64,000 nucleotides of DNA, from contig NZ_CP130886.1 in the NCBI RefSeq assembly GCF_030622045.1, positions 7,200,001 through 7,264,000 on the forward strand, read 5' to 3'. A model generated the notes under the pieces. That model worked only from the letters and a program-made list of their open reading frames with translations, did no database searches and had not been told where the DNA came from. This stretch comes from Planctellipticum variicoloris. Lineage in GTDB: Bacteria > Planctomycetota > Planctomycetia > Planctomycetales > Planctomycetaceae. Every line of letters begins with the position of its first letter. Positions within the stretch are counted from its first letter, which is position 1. Below are positions 30,184-37,628 of this stretch, in pieces. The position numbers and the translations under genes are program-made.

Positions 30184-30618
30184 ATGACTGACTCCAACGA
30201 AGTCACCGTTTACGACGCCCTCGGCGAAGAGGGGTTGGCGCGTCTGGTGGCGGCCTTCTATCGCCAGATTCCCGCCGACGACCTGCTCGGACCGCTCTAT
30301 CCGCCCGACGACCTGGCCGGGGCCGAACAGCGGCTGCGCGATTTCCTCGTCTATCGCTTCGGTGGTCCCGACCGCTACATCCAGGAACGGGGACATCCCA
30401 AGTTGCGCATCCGCCACGTCGGGTTCGCGATCAACCGCACGGTTCGCGACCGCTGGATGCAGCTCATGAACGCAGCGCTCGACGAGTCCGGGACTCCGCC
30501 CGCGGCGGCCACGGCAATTCGGAAGTTTCTGGACGAAGCGGCGACGTTTCTGATCAATGCGGCAGAGAGTGACGAGTGGCTGGTGGCGAGTGAAGATGAA
30601 GAGCGCCGCATGAAGTGA
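30184..30618 (+). CDS. Truncated haemoglobin, group II (GlbO-like)
   Basis: 144 residues from the ATG at 30184. It fits the truncated-globin fold: VYDALGEEGLARLVAAFYRQIPADDLLGPLYPPDDL at the N-terminus, then DFLVYRFGGPDRYIQERGHPKLRIRHVGFAI. His78 in RHVGF is the expected proximal haem ligand, and Tyr/Phe at 25-26 with Trp91 match group II positions. Group II globins bind O2 or NO and are linked to redox or nitrosative protection. The last ~16 residues (after LINAAESDE) are encoded by repeat-like DNA (GAGTGACGAGTGGCTGGTGG) that resembles an intergenic repeat block, so the original stop may have been earlier. Confidence 0.88.
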   Translation: MTDSNEVTVYDALGEEGLARLVAAFYRQIPADDLLGPLYPPDDLAGAEQRLRDFLVYRFGGPDRYIQERGHPKLRIRHVGFAINRTVRDRWMQLMNAALDESGTPPAAATAIRKFLDEAATFLINAAESDEWLVASEDEERRMK

Positions 30619-30700
30619 GAGCGGCATTGTCGCAGTTCGTTTCGTGCTTCGAATTTGGTGCTTGTTTCGGATTTCGAAATTCGGATTTCGTGCTTTTGCC
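30619..30700. repeat. Low-complexity TTCG-rich spacer
   Basis: A phrase-like sequence (TTCGTGCTTCGAATTTGGTG, then TTTCGGATTTCGAAATTCGG) fills the space between the convergent globin and lactonase genes. It is markedly less GC-rich than its neighbours and contains no gene. Confidence 0.6.
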
Positions 30701-31675
30701 TCATCCCTTTCGGTGCACCACCCACCCCGGCGTTTCGGTCCGCACCGCGTAGAGCGTCCTTCCTGCCGTGATGTAGAGCGTCCGCAGATCGGGCCCCCCG
30801 AATGTGCAGTTCGTGAGGACGTCTTCGGGGACCGGAATCCGGCCCAGCAGCCGCCCGGCGGGTTCCGACGCGCCGGAAGGATCCACGACGTAAATCCCCG
30901 GCGGAACTTCTGCGGTCTCATGCGGGCCGCGCGGGCGGGAGATGCCGGCGGCGATGTAGAGCCGCCCGGCCGCGTCGACGCACATCCCGTCGCCGCCGCG
31001 ACCGGCTCCGAAGTCGAACACCAGACGCTGCCCGGACAGCGTGCCATCTTCCGCGAGATCGAAGGCCCAGATCTTGCGGTTGCCGCCGATCACCGGGCAA
31101 CTGTCGACCAGGTACAGCGTTCGCTCGTCGGGACTCAATGCAATGCCGTTGGGTCGCTGAATCGCGGGTTGGGTGAGGACGCGAGTGACAGAGCCGTCGG
31201 GATCGATCCGGTAGACCGAATCGTGATCCAGCTCCATCGTGGCCCGATCGCCGTAGCAGGGATCGGTGAAGAAGATCCGCCCGTTCGAGCAGGCGGCGAT
31301 GTCGTTCGGGGCGTTGTACCGCCGGCCCTGATACCGGTCAGTCAGAACTTCCAAATCACCCGTCGCCAGGTTCGTTCGTGTGATTCGCCGATTCCCGTCG
31401 TTGGGGCCGAACTCGTTCCCTTCACAGGCGAGCAGTCTCCCCTGCGCGTCGAACAGCAGTCCGTTCGACCGGCCGCTCGGTTCGCGGAAGATCGACCGCT
31501 CCCCCGTGTTTGCGTCGAGGCAGACGACCCGGTTGTTGACGATATCCGTAAAGAAAACCCGCCCGTCGCAATGGGCTGCAGGCCCTTCCAGAAAGGCGAC
31601 GAACGTCGCTGGTGCGACGTGCACTCCCGGCTCGACGCAGTCGACCGGCAAGGTGATCCGATGAAAGTCCGTCAT
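30701..31675 (-). CDS. SMP-30/gluconolactonase family protein
   Basis: 324 residues from the ATG at 31675, supported by AGGAG seven bases upstream. It is a six-bladed propeller of the SMP-30/Gnl/LRE type: FLEGPAAHCDGRVFFTDIVNN (Glu metal ligand), GRSNGLLFDAQGRLLACEG, YNAPNDIAACSNGRIFFTDPCYG (Asn-Asp metal site), RPNGIALSPDERTLYLVDS and GDGMCVDAAGRLYIA. Members hydrolyse lactones with a divalent metal. No signal peptide is visible, so it is probably cytoplasmic. A sugar-acid pathway role is inferred from the family. Confidence 0.9.
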   Translation of the reverse strand: MTDFHRITLPVDCVEPGVHVAPATFVAFLEGPAAHCDGRVFFTDIVNNRVVCLDANTGERSIFREPSGRSNGLLFDAQGRLLACEGNEFGPNDGNRRITRTNLATGDLEVLTDRYQGRRYNAPNDIAACSNGRIFFTDPCYGDRATMELDHDSVYRIDPDGSVTRVLTQPAIQRPNGIALSPDERTLYLVDSCPVIGGNRKIWAFDLAEDGTLSGQRLVFDFGAGRGGDGMCVDAAGRLYIAAGISRPRGPHETAEVPPGIYVVDPSGASEPAGRLLGRIPVPEDVLTNCTFGGPDLRTLYITAGRTLYAVRTETPGWVVHRKG

Positions 31676-32018
31676 GACGCTCCTGTCTCGAATGAAATGC
31701 ACCGGGAAGGGGCCGGGCACGATCCAATCCCCTCCGTGGAGAATGGTCGTCGATCACGAGGCGAGGTGCAAAGCCCATCGGCCTGCGGCGATGAATGGTC
31801 TCGCGTGTTCAGTCGTGTTGTTTTCATCGCCAGCGACCGCCATTGTCTTGCAGGAATTTGACCGGAAGTCAGGTCGTCGGCGGGCAAGCGGGATTCCAGG
31901 AAAGCTCGGCAATCTGGCAGGTCCGGCAGGGGGCAAACGCCACTGGAAGTTTGCTCTTTGCATTTTTTTCACAGAGATGTTTTTTGTCTCTTGTGCGCGC
32001 CCCTGATCGCTCGGCAGC
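31676..32018. other. 343-base divergent spacer
   Basis: No gene, repeat or confident promoter is seen. An A/T-richer stretch with TTTGCATTTTTTTCACAG at 31956-31973 stands out close to the downstream gene and may be part of its promoter. Confidence 0.4.
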
Positions 32019-32666
32019 ATGAGACTCATGATCCGCGTTGCCCAAGATCTCCTGCCGCAGACCCTGCTCAGTTACGTCGCGTTCCGGGTCGCCTTCCGCG
32101 ACACCTTCGACCGCTACGCCCTGCTGCAGCGGTTCGACCGCCAGCACGACGAGTGCTATGGCTACCTGTGCGAAGTCCCGTTCCTGCGGGAGGTCCCGCC
32201 GCACGTCCAGCTCGACCTGCTGGCGTCCGTCTGGCGCCGCCATCTGCACCGCGAAACGTACGTCGCCGACCTCGTCGACGAGGCGGTGATCTACGCGGTT
32301 TGCGAGACGACGGCGGCCATCATCGAGAAGCATCCGCTGCTGATGACGGAGTCTCTGCGCGGCGGACCCCTGGATGCCTCTCTCTCGATTGACCATTTCC
32401 TGGCGACCGAGATTCGCGGGCTGTCCCTGAATCTCTCGAATCAGGGGGATTTCCTGCTGATCAGCCAGTTCCTGGATCTCGATCCGGAAAGCGGAAACCC
32501 TCTCAAGCGGGAGATGGGACTGCATGCCGCGGACGAGCAGGCCCTGTTCGACGCGCTCGCCCAATGGCACATTTCGCCCCGTTTTGCGCATCACCTGTCG
32601 GGGCTCCTGACCGAGGCCGAGATCGCCCGCGTCGCTAATCTGCTCCGCGTCCCCTGCCCGGCGTAG
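32019..32666 (+). CDS. Protein of unknown function
   Basis: 215 residues, predicted soluble and mostly helical, with no signal peptide. Sequence features are an aromatic/charged N-terminal half (FRDTFDRYALLQRFDRQHDE, LREVPPHVQLDLLASVWRRH) and a Leu-rich C-terminal half ending with LSGLLTEAEIARVANLLRVP. I recognise no family. Coding is supported by the long codon-biased frame between two unrelated genes. A second ATG nine bases in is equally possible. Its stop (GGCGTAGCGCC) sits in a small GC palindrome. Confidence 0.75.
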   Translation: MRLMIRVAQDLLPQTLLSYVAFRVAFRDTFDRYALLQRFDRQHDECYGYLCEVPFLREVPPHVQLDLLASVWRRHLHRETYVADLVDEAVIYAVCETTAAIIEKHPLLMTESLRGGPLDASLSIDHFLATEIRGLSLNLSNQGDFLLISQFLDLDPESGNPLKREMGLHAADEQALFDALAQWHISPRFAHHLSGLLTEAEIARVANLLRVPCPA

Positions 32667-32816
32667 CGCCGGGTCGAGGGAGACGTATTGCAGCGGTTGC
32701 GCCTGGCCATCGCCGGGAGTTGTGACTTCCCACGGGACGGTTTAGAGTTCAGGGAACCGGGCTGGCGACGATCGCGGATCGTTTCGCCCGGCGGTTCACC
32801 ACGGAGGATCTTCAAA

Positions 32817-33398
32817 ATGCTTTCCCGTCGCGAATTTGTGGCAGCCTCGGCCGCAGCGCTGGCCGCCTCGACGCTGGCTCAGGCCGCAGACACCAAGCTG
32901 CCGCGCGTCTTTCTCGAAGTTTCGGCCGACGACAAACCGATCGGCAAGATCGTCATCGAGTTGCGGTCGGACGTCGTGCCCAAAACGGCGGAGAACTTCC
33001 GGGCGCTGTGCACCGGCGAAAAGGGATTCGGCTACAAGGGGAGCCCGTTTCACCGCGTGATTCCCGAGTTCATGTGTCAGGGGGGCGACTTTACGAACGG
33101 GAACGGCACCGGCGGCAAGTCGATCTACGGCGAGAAGTTCGCCGACGAGAACTTCAAGCTCAAGCACACCGGCCCGGGCGTCCTGAGCATGGCGAACGCC
33201 GGCCCCAATACGAACGGTTCGCAGTTCTTCCTGTGCACGGCCAAGACCGCGTGGCTGGACGGCAAGCACGTCGTCTTCGGTTCGGTCGTCGAGGGCATGG
33301 ACGTCGTCAAGAAGATTGAGTCCTTTGGCTCCGGGTCCGGCCGCACTTCGAAGAAGATCGTCATCACCGACTGCGGCGAAGTGAAGGCGAAGTCGTAA
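32817..33398 (+). CDS. Cyclophilin-type peptidyl-prolyl isomerase with Tat-like signal
   Basis: 193 residues. The ATG at 32817 follows ACGGAGGA at good spacing. The N-terminus [23 protein letters not shown] is a twin-arginine-type signal. The mature part is a full cyclophilin: [32 protein letters not shown] (catalytic Arg in FHRVIP), [37 protein letters not shown] and [10 protein letters not shown]. The divergent loop GFGYKG resembles eukaryotic-type cyclophilins more than E. coli PpiA. It catalyses cis-trans isomerisation of Xaa-Pro bonds, probably in the periplasm. Confidence 0.95.
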   Translation: MLSRREFVAASAAALAASTLAQAADTKLPRVFLEVSADDKPIGKIVIELRSDVVPKTAENFRALCTGEKGFGYKGSPFHRVIPEFMCQGGDFTNGNGTGGKSIYGEKFADENFKLKHTGPGVLSMANAGPNTNGSQFFLCTAKTAWLDGKHVVFGSVVEGMDVVKKIESFGSGSGRTSKKIVITDCGEVKAKS

Positions 33399-33455
33399 CG
33401 GAGTTTCGTGTCCTGAGTTCCTTCCTGACATCCTCGCTGCAGCGGGTCCAACTCA

Positions 33456-33487
33456 CCTCCTGACAGTCTCCGCCGACTGTCAGGAGG
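33456..33487. terminator. Perfect hairpin between the cyclophilin and glycosyltransferase genes
   Basis: CCTCCTGACAGTC (33456-33468) pairs perfectly with GACTGTCAGGAGG (33475-33487) around TCCGCC. No T-tract follows on either strand. It could be a rho-independent-like terminator or a palindromic repeat. Confidence 0.5.
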
Positions 33488-33530
33488 GCCGGACTGAACA
33501 GCATCGGACCGCGGTCGCAGAGGTTGACGC

Positions 33531-34730
33531 ATGCACGTTGTGCATATCATCACCCGGCTCATCGTCGGGGGGGCGCAGGAAAATACGCTGCTGACGGTCG
33601 AAGACCAGCAGCAACTGCATGGAGATCGCGTCACGCTGATTACCGGTCCGGGACTCGGGCCGGAGGGGAGCCTGGAACCGCGGGCGCTGGCGGCGGGCGT
33701 CGATCTGCGGCTGGTGCCGGAGTTCCGCCGGAACCTGCATCCGTGGCGGGACTGGTCGAGCTACCGGACGCTGATCCGGCTGCTGCAGGAGATCCGGCCC
33801 GAAATCGTGCATACGCACAGTTCCAAGGCGGGAATCCTCGGCCGCAGGGCGGCGAACAAACTGGGAATTCCCGTCGTTCACACGATTCACGGGGCGGCGT
33901 TTCACTACGGGCAGAAGTGGTACGCCAAGAGCCTCTATCGCTGGCTCGAGCGGCAGGCGGGGCCGGGAACCGCGAAGTTCATCAGCGTGGCGGACGCGAT
34001 GACCGATCAGTACGTGGCGGCGGGGGTTGCCCCGCGCGAGAAGTTCGTCACGATCTCCAGCGGCTTCGACGTGGAGCCGTTCCTGAATCCGCCGCGATCG
34101 CGCGAAACTGTGCGCCGGGAACTCGGAATCGCCGACGACGAGGTTGTGATCGGCAAAGTGGGACGGCTGTTTCCCCTGAAGGGACACGAGTTCGTGATCG
34201 CCGCGGCGGGCGAAGTGCTGCAGCGGAATCCCCGCGTCCGGTTTCTGTTTGTGGGAGACGGCATTCTCCGGGGAGAATTTGAGTCGCAACTCAACGCGGC
34301 TGGTCTACGGGACCGGTTCGTATTCACCGGGCTCGTGCCGCCGACGCAGATCCCCGAGCTGCTGCATGCGATGGACATCGTGGTCCACACGAGCGTGTGG
34401 GAAGGGCTGGCGCGGGTGCTGCCGCAGGGGCTGATCGCCGGAAAGCCGGTCGTGAGCTACGACGTCGACGGGGCTCGGGAGGTGGTCATTCCCGGCGAAA
34501 CCGGTTTCCTGCTGCCGCCGCAGTCGATCCCGGAGCTCGTCGATGCCCTCTGCGAACTGGCTGCGGATTCAGCCCTGCGGGAGCGACTGGGAGCGGCGGG
34601 ACGGGCACGGTTTACCGACCAGTTCCGACATCAGACGATGACGCGGCGGATCCGCGAAGTGTATGCCGAGGTGCTGGGGAAGACGGGAATGTCGAATGAC
34701 GAAGTCGGAATGTCGAAAGGCCGACTTTGA
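33531..34730 (+). CDS. Glycosyltransferase (GT4-type) with repeat-derived tail
   Basis: 399 residues. The GT-B fold has an N-terminal domain opening MHVVHIITRLIVGGAQENTL with HTHSSKAGILGRRAA. The C-terminal GT1/GT4 nucleotide-sugar domain reads IGKVGRLFPLKGHEFVIAAA, VRFLFVGDG, FTGLVPPTQIPELLHAMDIVVHTSVWEGL and GLIAGKPVVSYDVDGAREVV. It transfers a sugar from a nucleotide donor, probably in envelope polysaccharide or glycolipid synthesis. The last ~17 residues (GKTGMSNDEVGMSKGRL) are encoded by a piece of the dispersed intergenic repeat (34685-34720), which also supplies the stop. Confidence 0.92.
   Translation: MHVVHIITRLIVGGAQENTLLTVEDQQQLHGDRVTLITGPGLGPEGSLEPRALAAGVDLRLVPEFRRNLHPWRDWSSYRTLIRLLQEIRPEIVHTHSSKAGILGRRAANKLGIPVVHTIHGAAFHYGQKWYAKSLYRWLERQAGPGTAKFISVADAMTDQYVAAGVAPREKFVTISSGFDVEPFLNPPRSRETVRRELGIADDEVVIGKVGRLFPLKGHEFVIAAAGEVLQRNPRVRFLFVGDGILRGEFESQLNAAGLRDRFVFTGLVPPTQIPELLHAMDIVVHTSVWEGLARVLPQGLIAGKPVVSYDVDGAREVVIPGETGFLLPPQSIPELVDALCELAADSALRERLGAAGRARFTDQFRHQTMTRRIREVYAEVLGKTGMSNDEVGMSKGRL
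34685..34720 (+). repeat. Dispersed repeat fragment inside the glycosyltransferase 3' end
   Basis: 36 bases match copy A (10937-10972) at 33 positions, in the same orientation. They are read in frame as TGMSNDEVGMSKG. Confidence 0.85.
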
Positions 34731-34850
34731 ACGGCAGGCGGCTCGCGGATCGGGAGGGCTGTCAGGCGATTTTCCGGCATGGCGGTCGTGAGTTCGGAGA
34801 GTGGCATCGCCGCTGGGAGGTGATTCCCTCTTGACCGCCAACCTCGCCGC

Positions 34851-35594
34851 TCACCCCAGAAACTTAAGCATCTTCGGTCGGCGACCCATCACGTGTGAGA
34901 CCGTCGTCGTGACGAGCTGCCGCATCTCTCGGAACTGCTGAACTGTCGGCTGCAGTCGCCGCCAGAACTGGTCGTTCTCGCTCGACAGTGCCCGTAAAGC
35001 GGCCGCCGTGCCGGCGTGAACGGTTCCCGGCTGGTGCTCTTCGCGCTGGCACTCCGGGCAGATCAATCCTCCTTGCGAGACCCAGAAGCCGAAAGCCTGA
35101 CCTTCTGTCAGCGGGGCGCCGCAACCGGCACAGGTTTCGAAATCCGGCAACTGGCCGATTTCCCGCAACAGCACAAGCTCAAACCGCAAAGTCGCCAGGC
35201 GCACCCTCTCGGATGCCTCGAACTCCTGGAGCGCCGCCGCGGCTGCGTCGTAGAGAATCGGGGCCGGATCGTAGTCTTCGGTCAGCGCCAGCAGCAGTTC
35301 GGCGACATAATAGCCTGCATAGAGGCAGGCCAGGTCGCGCTCCGCGGGGCGGAACCGCGTGACGAGCTGGGCCTCGGTCAGGAGGTCCAGGGTTGCGGTC
35401 GTTTTCCGGATAAAGACAACTCGGCAGCGGGCCAGCAGATCCAGCGACGATTCAAAGGGGCCTTTCAGCCGCCGGCCCCCTTTCGCCAGCGCCGACAGCT
35501 TGCCGAAATCGCGGGTGAACAGGACGACGATTCTGCTGGTTTCGCTGAAGTCGGTGACCCGCAGAATCAGTCCTTCGCTTTTCTCCATCGACAT
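34851..35594 (-). CDS. recO: DNA repair protein RecO
   Basis: 247 residues. The N-terminal OB-fold reads EKSEGLILRVTDFSETSRIVVLFTRDFGKLSALAKGGRR. A helical domain follows, then a zinc-type motif with CAGC and CPEC about 30 residues apart. RecO loads RecA on SSB-coated DNA with RecR in the RecFOR pathway. Length and motif order match the family. It is divergent from the Nif3-like gene across 70 bases. Confidence 0.94.
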   Translation of the reverse strand: MSMEKSEGLILRVTDFSETSRIVVLFTRDFGKLSALAKGGRRLKGPFESSLDLLARCRVVFIRKTTATLDLLTEAQLVTRFRPAERDLACLYAGYYVAELLLALTEDYDPAPILYDAAAAALQEFEASERVRLATLRFELVLLREIGQLPDFETCAGCGAPLTEGQAFGFWVSQGGLICPECQREEHQPGTVHAGTAAALRALSSENDQFWRRLQPTVQQFREMRQLVTTTVSHVMGRRPKMLKFLG

Positions 35595-35664
35595 CCGCTG
35601 GCATCCTGCACAAAAAGGGGCAATCCCCCTTCAGCGTAACTTGCCTTCGACGAAGACGACACCC

Positions 35665-36792
35665 ATGCAGCTTGCCACGATCATCGATGTCCTGCAGGAG
35701 CTGGCGCCTCCCTTCCTCGCGGAGGATTGGGACAACACCGGCCTGCTCCTGGGGGATCCCGCCCGGAGCGTCGACCGCGCCCTGACCTGCCTGACGCTCA
35801 CCGGCGATGTCGCCACAGAAGCCGTTGCCGCAGGCGTGCAGCTCGTCGTGACCCATCATCCACTGCTGTTCAAGCCGGTCCAGAAACTGACCGCCGCCAC
35901 GCCTGAGGGCCGGACGGTCCTGACGCTGCTCCAGCACGGAATCGCGGTCTACAGCCCGCATACGTCGTGGGACAACGCGCCGCTCGGAATCAATCAGCAG
36001 CTCGCGGAACTGTTCGAGCTGAATGACATCCGCCCGCTCCGTCCGCGGCAGTCGTCGCTGGGCTGCAAAATCATCGTCTATGTTCCAGAGAGCGCCCGCG
36101 CAGCGGTTCAGGAGGCCCTTTGGAATGCCGGGGCGGGGGGGATCGGGGACTATACGCGCTGCAGTTTTTTCGGTGACGGAACCGGGACGTTCATGGGGAA
36201 CGCATCGACGAATCCCGCGGTCGGCGTCCCCGGACGGTTTGAGGAAACGCCGGAAGTCCGGCTGGAAGTTCTCTGCCCCGCAAATCGCGTCGCCGCTGCG
36301 CTGGCGGCGGTTCGTCAGGCGCATCCCTACGAAGTGCCCGCCATCGACGTGGTGCCGCTCGCCGAGACGCCCGATGGATCGGGGGCTGGTCGCGTCGGCG
36401 AGCTGCCGGCCGCGTTTTCCCTGAGTGACTTCGTCGCTCGCGTTCGGGAAGTGCTGCGAGCGCCGATGTTGCAGTGTGTCGGCGATCCAATCAGACGGGT
36501 TCAGCGCGTGGGGATTGCCTGCGGCGCGGCGGCGGAATACCTTCGCGATGCCCACTGGCAGGGCTGCGATGTGTTCCTGACCGGCGAAGGTCGGTTTCAT
36601 GCGGCCCTGGAAGCCCGCGATCTGGGACTCGGACTCGTCCTCGCCGGGCACTACCAGACCGAACGCCCGGCGATGGAGCGGTTGGCGGAGCTCCTGCAAG
36701 AACGCTGCGATGGGGTCGAAGTTCGGGCGAGTCAGGTCGAGAGGGACCCGCTGGAGTTGTTGAGAGTTGAGGGGCAGAAAGACCGTATCTGA
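35665..36792 (+). CDS. Nif3-like dinuclear metal centre protein (GTP cyclohydrolase 1 type 2 homologue)
   Basis: 375 residues from the ATG at 35665. NIF3 family features are LAPPFLAEDWDNTGLLLGD, the metal-site histidines in LVVTHHPLLFKPVQ, GIAVYSPHTSWDNAPLGIN, the inserted PII-like middle domain (KIIVYVPESARAAVQEALW) and the C-terminal DVFLTGEGRFHAALEARDLGLGLVLAGHYQTE. Members bind two metal ions as ring-shaped hexamers; the physiological role is unsettled. The last ~10 residues (LLRVEGQKDRI) lie over TTGAGAGTTGAGGGGCAG, which resembles intergenic phrase-like repeats. Confidence 0.93.
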   Translation: MQLATIIDVLQELAPPFLAEDWDNTGLLLGDPARSVDRALTCLTLTGDVATEAVAAGVQLVVTHHPLLFKPVQKLTAATPEGRTVLTLLQHGIAVYSPHTSWDNAPLGINQQLAELFELNDIRPLRPRQSSLGCKIIVYVPESARAAVQEALWNAGAGGIGDYTRCSFFGDGTGTFMGNASTNPAVGVPGRFEETPEVRLEVLCPANRVAAALAAVRQAHPYEVPAIDVVPLAETPDGSGAGRVGELPAAFSLSDFVARVREVLRAPMLQCVGDPIRRVQRVGIACGAAAEYLRDAHWQGCDVFLTGEGRFHAALEARDLGLGLVLAGHYQTERPAMERLAELLQERCDGVEVRASQVERDPLELLRVEGQKDRI

Positions 36793-36899
36793 CCTTTCGA
36801 CACTCTGGCGATCCGCGATAAGCGATCCGCGATAAGCCTCTTCTCTGGCTATTCGCTATTCCCTATTCGCTACTCCCTCACTACGGCCAAGGAGCGATC
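36793..36899. repeat. Spacer made of short tandem and dispersed repeats
   Basis: A 14-base unit CGATCCGCGATAAG occurs twice in tandem at 36809-36836. It is followed by GGCTATTCGCTATTCCC and CTATTCGCTACTCCC (about 36846-36876). That second block recurs in reverse at 22405-22450. Nothing codes here. Confidence 0.8.
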
Positions 36900-37397
36900 A
36901 TGGAAGAGTGGTTCGACGTTTGCGACGAGCATGATCGAGTGGTCGGTCGTGCCCCGCGGTCTGAGGTCCATGCGCGGAAATTGCTGCATCGGGCGGTGCA
37001 CGTGTTCGTCTTCAATCCGGCGGGCGAGCTGCTGATGCAGCTCCGGACCGCCACCAAGGACGAATACCCGCTGTGCTACACGTCGTCCGCATCCGGGCAC
37101 GTTTCCGCCGGCGAAGACTACGACACCTCGGTCGAGCGGGAGCTGGAGGAGGAGCTGGGATTGCGGGGACCGGTGGAGTTTCTGCAGCAGTTTCCCGCCT
37201 CAGTGGAAACCTCGTTCGAGCACACCCGGCTCTACCGGCTGACGACGGCAGAAACCGTACGCCCGGATCCAAATGAGGTGCTGGAGGCGGAATTTGTCGC
37301 GCTGGATGAGTTGCAGCGCCGAATGGACCGGGAACCGGACCGGTATACGCCCTGCTTCTGCACATTGCTCGACTGGTATCGTCGGTATAAGCCGTAG
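36900..37397 (+). CDS. Nudix hydrolase (IPP isomerase/YfcD-like)
   Basis: 165 residues. GGAG lies five bases before the ATG. The Nudix box is complete: GHVSAGEDYDTSVERELEEELGL (Gly, Glu, Arg-Glu-x2-Glu-Glu-x-Gly). The N-terminus EEWFDVCDEHDRVVGRAPRSEVHARKLLHRAVHVFVFN is that of the YfcD/IPP-isomerase-like subgroup. It hydrolyses a nucleoside-diphosphate-linked or related substrate; true IPP isomerase activity cannot be concluded. Confidence 0.9.
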   Translation: MEEWFDVCDEHDRVVGRAPRSEVHARKLLHRAVHVFVFNPAGELLMQLRTATKDEYPLCYTSSASGHVSAGEDYDTSVERELEEELGLRGPVEFLQQFPASVETSFEHTRLYRLTTAETVRPDPNEVLEAEFVALDELQRRMDREPDRYTPCFCTLLDWYRRYKP

Positions 37398-37434
37398 AAC
37401 CGGCCGTCTGCCGTCGACGATTCCCATCCGGCTT

Positions 37435-37464
37435 TTGACGGGGCGACAGTGGGAGTGGTACATT
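37435..37464 (+). promoter_or_regulatory. Predicted promoter of the Ser/Thr kinase gene
   Basis: TTGACG (37435-37440), 18 bases, TACATT (37459-37464), with GAGTGG directly before the -10. The promoter-like sequence at 60751-60780, ahead of the FHA gene, has the same -35, the same spacing and the same 10 bases GAGTGGTACA. Confidence 0.5.
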
Positions 37465-37628
37465 GTCCGGTCCGGACGTTGAGAAACCTTCGGATGCGTC
37501 CGCTCCCGCTGGAGGTGTTCTGCCGCTGGCCCTGTTTCTGAACTGATCGCCGCCGTCCTGTCCGCCCGATGTTGTGAGGGAGCCGTCCGGCTCTCATTTC
37601 TTCCACGGCTCTTGAGCGAGGTAACCTG

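Noticed and set aside
36809-36836. Possible CRISPR-like direct repeat
   Set aside because: Only two copies, directly adjacent, with no spacers.
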